Shown in pieces: positions 33,132 to 48,100 of a DNA stretch of 64,000 nt. This DNA comes from Ciona savignyi (Eukaryota; Chordata; Ascidiacea; Phlebobranchia; Cionidae): contig CH002335.1 in assembly GCA_000149265.1 (NCBI GenBank), forward strand, positions 355,863-419,862, read 5' to 3'. Both the position numbers and the translations under genes were made by a program. The notes under the pieces are model-generated. The model worked only from the letters and a program-made list of their open reading frames with translations. It had not been told where the DNA came from and made no database searches. How positions within the stretch are numbered: position 1 is the stretch's first letter; the number at the start of each line of letters is the position of its first letter.

Positions 33132-36100
33132 GTTTGTATCGTTTATCCTTTAGTGACGTACTGGAAGTATTACGCAACGGTCTTATACAGTATAGTGTAA
33201 CGCACAGTATGCACATGGACACCTGGGCCTGGGTTTTCGTTTTCTACGGTTTAGACATGTTAAACTACCGAGAAAATCCGCAAAGTAAAAGAATTAAAAA
33301 ACCGTGCCGAAGTAACAACAAATAATAAACTAAAACACCGTGACCGACTTTTTACCGGTTGACTGTATGGTACAGCTTTAATACTAAATGGTATTTTACC
33401 TAAAACGCGAGTTTTCGGGAGTAACATAAATACGAGAGAATTAGCTGAAACTCGTTCTGTAAACATAAATTCATCCAGATAATCTTAACCTAAATCAGTC
33501 AATGGCCACACAACTGAATTATTCAATTACAATACAACTAATTCAGTCAAATGTAATACAACTGAATCGGTCAATTTCAATACAACTAATTCAGTCAATT
33601 GTAATACAACTGAAGTAAATTGCAATACAACTAATTCAGTAAATTGTATCACAACTCGTACACGCACCAACTTCCCTTAAATTTACACCGTACAATGTGG
33701 TTTGATTGGTTCTTTATGAGGACTGATACCAACTGACCATTAAAAGAGTTTGGTAGGTTTGTAAAGTAGGCATGTGTGAACTAGATTGGGTACAAAATTT
33801 GAACTTGTAGGGTTGACACCGTCTTTTCGTTGTTTACAACCTATGTAAAAAAACGCGATTTAGTTTTAAAAATCAAACATGCCTAACCGTAATTTAGAAG
33901 ACCATTAAGGCGAAATGACTTTGTTTAAAATGCACAATTGGGCAGCTTATACAAATTGAGATACCTTATCAGCAGACGTTCGTATCCTTATGCATATTTG
34001 ATGCTACATTTTACGAGTTGACTCAAACATGTAACCCGAAATTAATTAGAAGCGTTCTGAGCGTTTTGTTCTTGGTTCTGTTTACGCGAATTTGACATAT
34101 TGAGGCCCTTAAAACGCCAATCAAGAAACGAGCAGTACGTATGGGCGACGCGCGAACACGGTATACGGACTGTTTTCTTCCGTAATACCGAAAACAAATA
34201 AGTACTTTCGGCAAATAAGATTAGGGGTCGCTTTTATCCTTCGCGTGCTAGCTCATGCATGACTACCCATCGTTTGATAGTAATGGAGATAACGAGGCGG
34301 TAATTGGTTGTTCCCTTTTCCAAGTGTTTGCAAATCAGTCGATTCGAATGTCAGGTTGACGGTGCCCTCTGCCCTACCTATTTGCGCTTGCATATTTACT
34401 GCAAGAAATGATGTATTTGCCCGTGCTTACTTTTAGTTTAAATATACAATTAGAACAATGAAATGAAATCAACAAATGGTGGTGATTGTTTTTTTTAATT
34501 TTATTTTTTGGGTAGGAAATAAATAAAATGAATTTTATAATTCGGAAGCACACATTATTCTTTAATCATTAAATTCGGAAGTAATGGTAATGATTATTAT
34601 TATTCTTTAAAAATACACAGCACTGTAATTGAGAAGCAATTTGAAAGTAATTTTGCTAATAGGTTTGGTTATCAAACCAAAACAACTCATTTCTATAGCA
34701 CTTTCAGTTACTGCGTGCGCTGATTCAGAACTATACCAGTCGTTCCTAATAGTGGCACAGCGCACAAACCGTGCCTATAACCAATTTAGTCATGTTTAAA
34801 TTCAACCGGCCGACATTTAAAACCAAATTTTGCGATTTCGTTTCAAAAAGAACTTCGAAAATGTTGCCAAAATAATCATATGACTCGAATCTAGTCATCT
34901 CTTAAATGCAGACTACTCTGTGACGTAACAAAAGGGCCAGAAAAGTTGAATTTTAAGTCGACCAATCGGAAAAAACGACTGACAAACGTGCTGACAAATC
35001 ATATCACGTCTCTTTCCAAGTTATTTGAATTCAACTAAATTGAGGTTTACACCAATAAATTATTCTGAAATCGGATTTTAAAGCAGAAAAATTAAATATA
35101 TTGTATTGTTTCACCTGTATATCCACTCCAGCAGTGTTCGAAAGCAGCGGTTGGCATGTCATGGCTCGTATGCTTAACATACAAAAAGTTTTCGAAATCA
35201 TTTCCGGTTAAAAACAATTCTATTCTTCCGTCTAACGGTACGTTAGGGGATTTTACGCAACGCAAGCAGTTTAGCTGCACAATCACATTAAACTACTAAC
35301 AAATTCGTATACGCAAGTGATAAGAATCCTTTAATAGCTCAAATTAATATCAATATCCCAAATAAGACTGTATATGTCTGCGAAAATGGCGCTGTAATCT
35401 TATCAGTAATTACGGTAAATTTGAAAAATTATTAACCGTCGAAAACTGATACACGCGTATTACAGGGTAGATTTGTTTTTCTATTCGGAAAAAATGTCAA
35501 AAATTTCTGTATTTCTTTATCTGTCTGGTTTCCTTGGCTATTCTCATAACGTTTCGCGTTGAAATGTGTTTGTTTTCAAAATGCCGGGGACATATTTGCC
35601 CAGAAAACTAGATTTCTGATAAACATAATCTGTTTGCGAATAATCGGAGTTCACAAGGTCACTTGCTTCTTTTGAGTTCAATTGTAGAAGAAGTCAATTA
35701 CATGAATTGGCAACAGCTTTAGTTTTAACATCACGTTTTTTTTGGTAAACTGGACACCACTTTAAATCGACTTGTTTACCTACTGTGAGCGTCGCTAATT
35801 ATTGGTTGATGATGTTAGTTGATTTTATTTAGTTAGAAAACGATTCAAAAACTTTATTTTTACATAAATTCATTTAGCTGACTTGCGGTTTTAGATTGAT
35901 TTTTTGATTTTTCTTCTTCGCCACTGATAATATGCAAATTGCGTCCGTTTTTCTACGTTTGCCCAGACCCCCAGGAATAACGCTCGGCGTATTAGACAGC
36001 TCCGAAAGTCATATGTCCAATTTCAAAACTAATGGCTTTTTGGCAGACAATTTTATTTCGTACTGACAGAGCCAACATTGAAATGTCATTAAGTTGAAAT

Positions 36101-39100
36101 GCTATCTCTATGGCAAGTCCATGAAATTTTCAAAGCCACGATTTGCGTCGATAATGGGCCGCTCATTAGAATTTAAATTCGCGAAAATGTTTTGTTTATC
36201 TACGCTATTTGCCCTAATAATGTCTGTCGGCTCGCGCCCATGTATTTTCAAATTGAGATGACACTTCAAACCCGTTGCTAGAGGTGTATTTTCTCCAAAT
36301 CCAACCGATATATGGAAAAGCAAGGATAACAAATTCGGTACCTTTTTTTCAAAATGCAACTAACCGCTTTTTGTGAAAATGTTTTTTAAACCCCTTCGGA
36401 ATTTGGCTAAATCGCTGGGTCTAAACCCTGCAATAAAAATACTTGCGGTCAGCCGTTATCTTTGGGTCTCTTCTCCTTTCAAATATGATGTAACCATCAG
36501 GACGCGGAGGAAGCGGTCCGTTTGCTGCACTCCAGTGGCTGGTTTTGCTTCATTCTACCTCTACAGTGCCAGCCGGGGTCGCAGTGCAGATTCAGGGAGC
36601 AATTTCCTCCCCGCTATTGTTCGACTCACTTTTACTTGATTGTATTTCGTCCATTGTTGCACCGGTGTGTAATGCGAACCTACCAGCCGGTGCTGTTCCC
36701 GGCCTAACTCACTTCTGCTGCAAGTCCACTCGGAATATCATGTAACCCTGCCCGCAGCCAATAAAATCGCGGCGCCTCTAGTAAATCTCTAGTTTTTCAA
36801 GTTGTTAGTCTGTAATCGCGTTACGCGTGCGTTTAAGGGCACAAGGTTGCCTCTTACACCGGCCCCAAAACCGCTGGCATTATCCACGATTTACACGGGT
36901 TGAAAACAGGCAAATCTACTCAAAATTCCGAAGGGTTTAGGGCTGTTCGACAAATACGACGTACTTAGCGAGTGTTTGTTGTTGTGATGTAAAAGTGAAG
37001 GCATTGTTTTTCGGTGTTTACACATGACTAAAGAATGGTTTTAACTGATTTGACGCTGAACTGATTTGTGCTGAATGTGGAACTAGGTTTTGAACCTGGA
37101 ACCGGTGGTTTGCCGGTTCGGAATAAGACTCTGCTAAAAAACAGTCGTTCAAAAGGCCGGAGATATAAAATTAATTAAACAGCACAGAAGTTTAATTTCT
37201 AACTTTCTAATAACGGCGATTCCCTCTTTGAGGCGTTGTACTAACTTAAACAGTAGATAAGTTAATTTTGTTTTACTTTTTAAAAGTGGCGAAACCCTTT
37301 TGTGGGTTTGTGCTATCAAAATTAGTTGGCTGAGTTGTATTTCCGTTGTGGTTTAATGGAATCCTATAATCCACGGATTGTTTATGCATGTCGCGGTGGA
37401 TCGATTGGTCGTAAAAGTGCGCGCTTGTCCAGGTTCTTGGAACGAGGTCGAATACTTCGCTAGAAAGTTTGGTAACGCAATCCGAGTGGCATTTCGGCCC
37501 GGCTCTGAACAGCAAGGTGTTTCGTGGCAACGGTGATTGACAGGCTATTGTTTCTCGTCATTGGAAATTGGCGTTTTCCGTCGCGTCTCAAATAATTATA
37601 CGACGGGCAGGTCTTGTATTGAGCGGCAGCACCGATCAGTCGGATTCTCACGCGCGCGCACCTTACCCTTCCGCCAAAAACGAATACGGCGAAAATCTAA
37701 ATCGAATTTAAAGCAATCGCTTATTAGATTAAAGCTGGAATCCAGCGGGCGGTTGTCCGTCTTATTCAAATGATACAGAGAGAGGAATTTACTCGCCCGC
37801 CGATTACCCCTGACTTAATTAATCTGATTCGACTTCGAGAGTTAAGTGCACATTCTTGTACGGCGCGAATTCTGTACAAGATTCCCCTCAACAAGATCTC
37901 TATGGTCACGTGACGCGGAGGCACTCCACACGTAATTGACGCTCAGATAAAGCGGAAACGCGAGAGCGCGGAAACTGACAGCGAGCACGGGAAATCCCGC
38001 GCGTAATTTCGCTGGAAATGCTGAAATTCGGTTTGGTTATGACGTCAAGACGGCAGACAATCGCGGAAGTTTTCTGCGCGTAAACGTCGCAATATGTCAG
38101 CAACAGTCGCACGGGCCGCACAGGATATACTGAGCTTCGGTTACCCGATCAATTCTAGACACTCTTGACGCCAGGCTTGGAAAATACGCGCAATGACAAA
38201 CGACTAGGCGTTCGCCGTGCATTGTAAATGCACAGTGGTCGCAATCCTTTAAACGCCGCCCCTAATATCATTCAGTCTAATCCCGGGCCTGCTTATAAAT
38301 TAGCATCAATTTTTAATGCGGCAGCGGTACAATATTTACGAAATTACAAAAGAAATTAGAACGCAGCATCAATCCGATCGCGCTCAGATTTAAAACAAAT
38401 AAATTAAAGTCGTTTCGATTATTTTCACACGATTTCGCCATCTGCGATTTTGTCCCCGCTGTTTACAGCCCAAACATCGAAACAATAAATCATCGAAATT
38501 CGCTGTTTAGTCGAAGCACAGATTTGCGACGTCATAATCTCCACCCTGACAAGCGCGTCGCGTTTCACGAATTTTCACAAAGCGTTTGCCGGTTCGGCAC
38601 ACCAGCCTTCGTAACCGCGCCACCAGGGCTACGTAATGCACCATTTTAACCGAAAACTACTATTTTCGATCCAAACAGTTTAAACGCGTTAAACACTCCG
38701 TAAAGCGGTACAGCTGGCGACTTCAGGCACATTTTAACAGTTCTAACATCAGTGTTCGAGGATTGGTCACGTGTCAGTCGGTATTAAGTTTCGCTCCACC
38801 ACGTTTACTCGGTTACAAGACATTCGGACATGTACAAGCGGTTGGACATGTCGTTGCATATACATAACCCAGAAGCCGCGCCAGTCCGCCATTAATTATT
38901 CACAAGAAAATGAACATCTTTTGCGGGCTATAATTTAATTTAACCGGATCCCTGTCGTTATAGAGTACAGTGCTTTGTAGAAGCGAGTCCAAGGGCGCCC
39001 TGGCCGCAATTTTCAAAAATCTGACACCTCGCCGGGTCCCACGGGCCTTTAACCTGCTAAGCCAGCCATGTGGAAACATCACGTGACGCCTGCCAAGTGT

Positions 39101-42100
39101 CATCATCAATGAGCATTATGACATCACGGGATTCCATTATGAATCGACAAGTTTTAGATTCCACTCGCCAAATCCCTTTCTGATCGATTAAGATGCGAAA
39201 TGAGTTCGCTCCCTAAAATAGAACTTAATCTTATACGTTATTTCAAAACGCATCAGTGCTCTAACAATCCATGCGCAAAATCGCACATTACTAAAAGCCT
39301 GAAAGTTGTCGACGACGCCATATGTCCCCCAATGCCACCTTTTCACCGCATTGAATCACTTCGAATCAAATCTCCGCCTAAACCACCCAAACTATGGACC
39401 AGCTCGTATTGACGCGAAGTTAGACTTAGGAGGTGGTACTCGCAAAAATAATGCATAACATGGATTTGTGCAATCTTCAGCCTAGACGTTAATACGAAAA
39501 CTTTTGACATAGGTGTCCTGGGTTCAAAAGCTAACCTTGTTAGATATATGATCATTTTAATTTCACAAAACAAGACAAATGCATGAAACATTATGTTTAC
39601 TTTTACAAAATAATGCATTTTTATTAAAATAATCTAAAAAATGCCAATAAAGAAGAAACCAAATACATATGAGCAAACACTCGTATATGTTTTTTTTCTA
39701 CAAATTGCACTGAGAATAGTAACATATATGTAGCCAAATCGATTACAAAACGAATATTTGCTTTACCATAAAGCTCAAATGGCACACAGCATATCGCTTG
39801 TTCCCCCCAAATCACATTTCTATTGTTTTTCAGCCGGCCGGGGCGTCCCCCAAAGCGCTACCCAATGCTGCCACCCACCACAGACCTGATGTCCCACCAC
39901 GCAAGCATGCGGAACAATGCGGTCGCAAACGTAAGTTGGATTTCAGATTTATTTTAGATTTTTTCAGATATTTCAAACTTTGGGGGACGTTATTTTCAGA
40001 CGATATATTGGGACGATATATTGGGGTACGATATTTTTTTTCAGACATTTCAGACTATATTTTCAGATTTATTTCAGATATTTCAGACTTAATTTCAGAT
40101 TTTTCTCTGTAATTTCTGTATTTTTTCTGCTCCTAGCTTTGAAGCCTTGACCGTTGTACTGAACAAGATTCGGAATAGGTGGCCGAATGGTTAGCGCGAT
40201 TGATTTGTATACAATAGTTATTTAAAACGGTTCTATACCACTGACGGGTAAAACATGGCTTCGAAACTTGACCCGATAAAAAAACTAATTGCAATATTTA
40301 AATATAAATACAAAGTTTGTATGAATAACTGGACTCAAAAAACAATTGGTGACCATTTTCTTGAATACTTGTGGGGCATAAAAGTTCTACAGTGGCGTGC
40401 GGTGTGCAGAAATATTGATTTAGTAAAGTAAGATCCAAATTTGTATTCCCACGTCGCCATTCATGCTGTTTCTAACAAGATTTTAGACAAAGTTAGTTTA
40501 AACCATTAAAATCGCTTATTATGTCTGGTAGGTACTTTGGTCAACACAACCGACTAGCTTTCGGCTAGTTTTGAACCCACAGCCTTTTAGTTTTTAAATA
40601 ATTTAAAAACTACAGATCACCTAAACTGGATTTAAAACAATTGTTATAGTAGACTGTAGTGTCAACGTGTTAAGTCGGGATTGTTAACCGTTCGGACGAC
40701 ACTCAGTTACTTACCTAAGTCGGTTGAGTCCTTGGACAAGGCACTTAACGAACATTGCCTGAACCCAGCGGATTAATTGGTTCTACTAAATTGAAGGAAC
40801 GTGTGAATCATACACAACACACTACAATAGCTCTGGTAACCCGACGGTGGGCGCGAGGTAATCTGACGATTGCCTGTGTGTTAAACCCCTTGTTTTTCCT
40901 ATTTACGAGGATAAACATAATTATCCCATCCTATCCTATGTATTGCAGCTCTATTTTTCCACGTTGTTGGAAATCATCATCTAATATATCCAAACTGATT
41001 ATTTCTTTCACAGTCGATAATGAACCAAAACGAAATCTCAATGCTCCACAAGCGAATGCGGATGGACTCTGCACACGATCAGGGACACGAGCGACGAAGT
41101 AAGTCGTGGTGTAAACCCGCCATCTTGATTATTCTTCCTATACTGCTCAATGCAACGAATAAAAAACATATCTGCAGCGTATACCATCACTTCTAGCTAT
41201 AAACAAATCAAAAGGATAATGATAATCAACAAACATAATCAACAAACATGTCTTTTGTGTGCTGTGTTTTACCCTGCCAATCGTTGCTTTCGGTAAAAAT
41301 ATTTTAAAAGTAATTTATCAGACCATATCTTTATGGTTTCGACCAGCCATATAGCGTTATAGCGTGTCGTTATTATTGGCAAAAATGAAGTTTAAATGTA
41401 ATTAAACATACGGTGTCTATGGTTTTGACCATTTAGTCGTTACTTACGGCAAAAAACGGTTTAAATGTAATTTAACAGACAAATTCCTTAAAAATGTTTC
41501 GACCTAACTTATAACAAAAGGTTGTCAAACCTCTTTGTGTATAGGTGATACTATTAATCATGAAATTGCACATTTACGCTTAAAATGAACATGATTGACC
41601 CTGCTGCTGTAAATAGGATCGTATTGCTACTACAATTCTAATTACATGTTGAGCTAGCGGATTTAAATGGCCGTATTAAAGAAAATGGCTTACAGTTCAA
41701 GCACATGATGCGTAATGTTGGCCAAACCTAAAACTAATGTGATATGTTGACATGGTTCAATGGTTGGTGTATTAAGCAATAATGGCTCGGTTATACAGGT
41801 AGTGCGATTCCACCAAAGCAGTTATTTACACTTTACTTTTAGTTGGAAAATGATGCCATTCAATTAAGGCTTATACAAGTATGTCCAGATACACAGAGAC
41901 ACCACAGATCCTAATTAGATACTTTAGATTAAAAATCCAACTGCATAATCAATATGTCGCGGATACAAAGGCGTTGAATGATACCTACAGAACTCACAAC
42001 CCTCGACAAAGCGATTGCAGTGTTACAGTGCACTGCTGTTCCCAGCCCACTGCANNNNNNNNNNNNNNNNNNNNNNNNNNNNNNNNNNNNNNNNNNNNNN

Positions 42101-45100
42101 NNNNNNNNNNNNNNNNNNNNNNNNNNNNNNNNNNNNNNNNNNNNNNNNNNNNNNAGCCAACTGAGATTCCAGCGGGCAATAAATCTAGTAATAATAATCA
42201 TAAAACGGAGATCTAAGCTTCTTGGGCTTGAGTCACGTATCTTACATCTGGCGATTCCATCCGTTTTATGGCTTGTTTGCAGTGCGTTGGTGATTGATTC
42301 GAGACGTTGTATATTTCATTTCCACCTTATTGTAAGATAATAACGCTGGGTGATAAATCGCGGAGGCCCAATTGATGGCAGACATGTTGTTATTCGGGCT
42401 TTTCTCTGCAATTGCAGCTTCTGCAAGATAAATTTGTCTGCAAATGTACACATTTCAACGCATATGTCTTATAAACATAACATTTTAGGTTGGACTTATA
42501 GCGCGTTGATAAAAGAAGAGAAATTGTCCAAAATTGTCCAAATGGAACAAAATGTTTAGAATCGACTGGAAAAACTAAGTTATAAACGTTTTAAAATAGC
42601 AAATTAACAAATTAGTCGAGACAAATTAGTGTTTTAAAGTAACGATGCTGAATTTTGATGTAAAATGGCTGTAAATAACACCAATGCTGACCTGTCTAGC
42701 CGCGCCACTTGCTTAAATACTCGATCGAATAGACGCGTACGTCTCTCAGTTGGTAAGAGCCTTATTAGCGGATATCCGTACTAATGGTTTATGCTTTCTT
42801 CCGTGTTTTCAAATCTATTTACGACACATACAACATCAGCAGTCATTTGCCGCCACGTGACCTGCTCATTAACCAATCAGCATGGAGCGTGCTTTATCTC
42901 CGCCGAAGTGGATTGGCAAATATGAAGCCGACGCAAGATAACATTGTACCAAGTTTTGTATCAAATATAAAGGGCAAACGGTCCGCTTTACTCCATTGGC
43001 GCGACGTTAATTCCTTGCCTCTATTTGTACTGCGATAAATTTTCACCCAGTAAACTTATTTGCGCCGCTGAGTGATAAACGGTTTCGGTAAATACGCCGC
43101 CTGCCCGCCGTTTCCTTTATAACTGTTTAACCAGTCGATTATGCACCGTAATTAATAAACCGTGGTGAACAAGGCGTGTAACTTATACAGCGTGCGCTTT
43201 CAGCAAACTGTTATAACTGCATTGTCCGCAAGTGTAAGTTTGACTGCTACGGTCGTGTGGCTGAATGGTTAACGCGACCGATACATATAGCGACTTATAT
43301 ACAAAAATCGGTTTTAGCAAAGAGACAATAACGGGTTCGAAACTGAGATCAGAAAAAAGTTAACTGCAATATCCGCACGTGTAAATTTGGGTAAACCTAA
43401 GGGTTCAAACCAACCCTTATTTGCAAGGTGTTTACATAGAGGCGGCTTTGGTACGGGACCGTTCTGGAATTAAAAAAACTTGCATAAGCGCGTCACGGTT
43501 GTTACGTTCACTCCTGTGTACGCTATAAAAAAAACAATCATAAGCGATTCTGAGCAAAAACTAAAGCCGATAAAGTTATTTATTTTTATGTATTTGCTCA
43601 GGCTATCTTACAAATTCATACATTATGTAACCTATAAATAAACCACTCCATATTTGATCCACTCCGGCGCGCATTTACAGGTCATCATTTAAACTCCGTC
43701 CCAGTCAATTCCGATTCCACGCCCAGCAGAAGTAAATTGAAACGCATTGCCGCCGAAACAAAGACACGTCACAGCGCCCATTGTGACGTGTACCAATAAA
43801 GGCCGTTCTGACATCATCAATTGCACTCTCGCGGCCGTGACCTCTGAAGCAATAAGCCTGTTCGATTGAGCGGTTTTCGATGCTCCCCACGATTTAATTC
43901 AATCCCGAAATTCGATTTAATTACGCGTTTGGCTAAGAATGACAAATAGGCTCGTGCCAATGCTCTATTCTCATGGAAAATGGACTCGGATCTATTGAAA
44001 TGGCATTAGATTTAAATACAAATTGAAAAACCGATGTCAGATATCCAAACAACGGCGCAATCAACATATTTTGCCGAACAGTCCGAATTAGCAGGTGTCA
44101 AAATGCTGACACATTGTACAAACTAGTATGGAAATTAGGCGATAACAGCAGAAAAAAGATATGGTCCAAGTTTGTAAATCAACTCTGCAAGACTTGCGAG
44201 TTCAGTAGGCTACCACTTGCGTCAACGCATATGCAGTATTAAGGTGCTGTGTTGTCTGTGTTCAACTCCTTTTCTTTTCCAAGCTCATAATCGAAGCATT
44301 GCCCAGCTTCACTCCTTAGGTATTTCGCCATTACGTCATTTCTTGAATTTGACATCACAATACCTTATTGTGACGGAATCGCTGCGCTCGTAAACCGACT
44401 TAAAAGCCGCCGAATTGTTATTAAGTACGCCGGGTAGTGGAATCATATAAGTTTGGATACATATACTAGTAACCCCGTAAAACAGCAAAAACAAGATATA
44501 ATTTAATTTAGATTTTTCCCCACACAAGTGGCGCGCCTTAACAGGTTTTGGACCACCACACCTGTTCTCTTGATTTCGAAATACAAACTTTATTATGTTT
44601 TGATTTGGACTAGTCCGATTCAAAATAACGCGTATTTTCAAGTGCGACTGAACAACCCTGACTTTTCAAGCTATTTCCAATTTCAATTGGACTTTTATAA
44701 TGTTTATTCACATTTCGTCGCCCGCCATTCAGCTGAAACGAGCCGTTTTTCAGCAAAAAAGATTAATTATGTCAGTGGAATTGATTTCAACGGAAATCTG
44801 TCCAATACCATTCAAATGAACCGATCGTATGGGAACTTTGCAAAACCAAATAAACTGGTTTTCTAAAAATAGTTGTACTGTACTGAATTTCTTCTTCTTT
44901 TAGGTAGCGGGAGTCCTAAAGACGATGACAAAGAGCATTCAGGTGTCTCAAACTCCTTGACACCAGATATGCACAACCCCTCAGCAAATTTCGCGTATTT
45001 GCAGGTAAGAGTCGTTCATCCGACTTAATGTTATCAAAATCAAATCATTTCGTTTTTTATGTGTTTCTTACAACCCGCGACCAGAACAAAAATCTCATAA

Positions 45101-48100
45101 GGTCCACGTTTCTCGCGTCACAAAGCTCATTATTATGTCATCATATTTGTCAACAAGTCTGGCCTTTAGGTGTATTTATAGCATAAAACAATGCTGTAGA
45201 TGAGTCTGTTGTTTCTTAGAATTACCGCTGACAATTTGGTGTCGTGTCAGCGATTTTCGATGCCTTATTGTTCCCTCCTCCGTCTACAGGCACTGCGTCA
45301 TCAATATCAGCAAGCGACTTCCGGTCTCCATAACGGGCTCGACCCTCAACAGCTAAACCCAGCGTTGGCGCCTTTCATTATGATGTCACACCCCTCACTG
45401 TTCCCTTCTGGAATCCCACCGACGTCAATGGCGATGTTGAACCACATAAACCAGGTGGACAACAAAACTATTTTCTACTAGACTACTAAATAGGTGGACA
45501 GAAAGTCCAGTTTTGCTATGATTAATATTTGGGCAAAAATCCACCACTATTGTCTAAAATCTAGTTTAGTGCGTGTCTAGTTTAGTGCGTGTCTAGTTTA
45601 GTGCTGGACGATTTTGCAAGAAAACGCGATTTTGATGACGTGATTTTGTAGGAAAGTTTATAACTTTGTTCTTTTCCTGCAGCTTGCCCAATCGCACGCC
45701 GCTGGAGGCGCTATGTCGTCCGCTGCTGCTGCTGCAGCCGCCGCACAAATAGCCGCTGGTGGGAGCTCTTTGCACCCGAATATCGTCCAATCGGCAGTCA
45801 GGGTAAGTCAGTTTACCCTAGGTCTGTTGATCACTCTACCCAGTGCTGTTTATGCTTTGTGTCTTACCCAACCAAGCAAAAAATCAAACGTCCGAAACTA
45901 CCTTATATGTAGCTTGGCGTATAGAACACGCCTACTGCATAACACTTTAAAAGGTATTTTCAACAAGTTAAAGCCTTTAATTCTAAGTAGAGTGCTTTAA
46001 ACCCCTAGCTCAGGGGTCGGCAAACCTGCGGAGGCTCTTTTATCGTCCTTTTTGCGACTCTTACTCATTTTTTACTATTGTAGCGAGTGCTTAATAAGTT
46101 TAATACATCTGCATAAGTGAAATAAACATAAAAAACTCGTCTCTTTATCGCATACAATGCTGTTTTCCTTTTATTGTAAAAATATCATTAGATTTGGGAT
46201 TTAGATTTGCGGCTCCCAGTAGTTTTAATTTAGTGGAATATCAGTTAAAATCTTTAAATGCAAAAGTTTCCTTACTAGCACACATACAAGTACCATTATG
46301 TCGTCACACAGGCTAACTCTCAAGGAATGCATCATGACAAGGACTCGGACGAAGAAGTACACACTCCACGGTAAGTCTACTTTAAGCAATAAACAATTGA
46401 TTGGTCTTTAACCCTACTTTTTTGGTCTTTAAGTTACCAGAACGATATGATAGTGGTTTAGTGCTGTGTGTACGTAACTGGTCCATTGATCTTTACCCTA
46501 CTTTTACGTCTGCAGAAGTTACCAATACGATGTGATAGTGTTTTAGTACTATGTGTACGACACTGGTTCAATAGAACTGTAACCCTACTTTTGCGTCCGC
46601 AGAAGTTACCAGAACGCTGTGAGCAACGGGATAGGCAGCGATGGCCGTACCTCACCCACCAGCAGTGTAGGGTCGATCCACGAAAGTCAGAACGCTGAGA
46701 CCAGCGGCCTTGGCAGCTCTTTTGACAGCAAAGACGCGTTGAAGGATTCGCAAGGTTCGTGTTTCAAAATCGGCTGTAAAACGCAGCAGCTGTAGGCGGT
46801 TTTACAAGCCGTCTGCGCAATGTAAAGTCGGCAGTCTTTTTAGAGGAGTTATAAATGGTCGAATCTGGCTCTGCTAAGATGTCTAAGCGGGTCTCAATAT
46901 TGCGCACGCTTTGAATTTTTATCTGTTTATTAAAGTAGCAATACGGAGAATTTGCGGAATCCACTCGACGAGTGATGAACACATGTGTTTTATCTCACAG
47001 CGTTCTAGGGAGGCCGAGCGCTCGTTTTATAATTGCAAGTATTTTAATTAAACTGTCCTTCTGTCTTCGCCTTTTCAAAGAACAACTTAGCATGTGGGAA
47101 ACAGGGTAAAACGGGCATTTCCATTTGCGGAATCCTGTAGTACAGTGTGTATAGCCGAATGGGTTAACGCGACCGATACGTAACAAAAAATGGACAAAAA
47201 TAATGTGTCCAATTTTTCAAAATGGGACCCATAATTATATATAAAAAAAACAGTCCAAGGGAAAAATTAAACCTTGACCCGTAACAAATTTACCGGAATC
47301 CGGAAAAATTAGCGTAATAAAAAAATTAGCGGAATATCTAAATAATTAGCGGAATCCTAGACTGGTTCCTACTATAAAGCGGTTGTACAGCGGCTGGCTA
47401 TATCAGGCGATGACGATCTATGGTGCATTTAAACCTAAACACGATTTATCAGCGCGCGTTTTGCAATGCAGGAAAAGTCGTTACTTTCCCCCCTTTCAAA
47501 CATATGCATGCACAACGAAAACAATGCATTAAAAACGTGAAAGGAATTTCCCATTCGCTACTTCCTTCCTTTGCGCGCCATATGAAACCATTTGTCTTAG
47601 CCGAGAGTAAGAGTTTATCTGAAGAAACGAATCCCATACACAATGGCGCGTCACTGCAGGCTCGGGAGTTTCTCGCTTTTTCGGCATTGTGGTCGTTTTG
47701 AATAATGAGGTCTTTATTTCACGGTTGCTCAATGCACGATTTCGGTACTGCAAAGGTGATTCTGTATTGTTGATTGCCTCGTTTGAAAAGAACGGGAAAC
47801 TCCAATGCGTTTGTCCGTTGCAATGCTTTCAGAATATCTGTCACGTGACCGCCCGTCTTCCTCGTTCGATTTCGATGTCGTGACGTCACAAAGAGAGGGC
47901 CCGAAACGCTAATTCGGGGGAGTTATGCCCTAAGCAGCGAAAATGAGCGAAAGCGGTTTTAAAAACGCGAATAAATTCGACGGATTTTAGTTTGAAATGA
48001 ATCCTACTGGCCAATCATCATTCCGCGTCGGATTATTTGCAGAAAATCGTGTCTTTGAAGTTGGAAGAACTAGAAGACTCCGGATTACCCACCCTTTGCG

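Larger units (their letters stand above)
41099..44903 (+). other. dachshund intron 5
   Basis: A 3.8-kb intron with an assembly gap (42055-42154) and one family B SINE (43246-43352). Otherwise it is unique-looking sequence. 42660-43200 and 43640-44450 are CpG-richer and repeat-free. No exon is called inside. Confidence 0.5.

Noticed and set aside
36373..36745. Overlapping open frames in dachshund intron 3, one with a CTCTACAG acceptor-like site
   Set aside because: Tempting as an extra dachshund exon, but exon 3 to exon 4 already joins in phase across the conserved SRPGRPPKR block, and the translations match no DACH segment.
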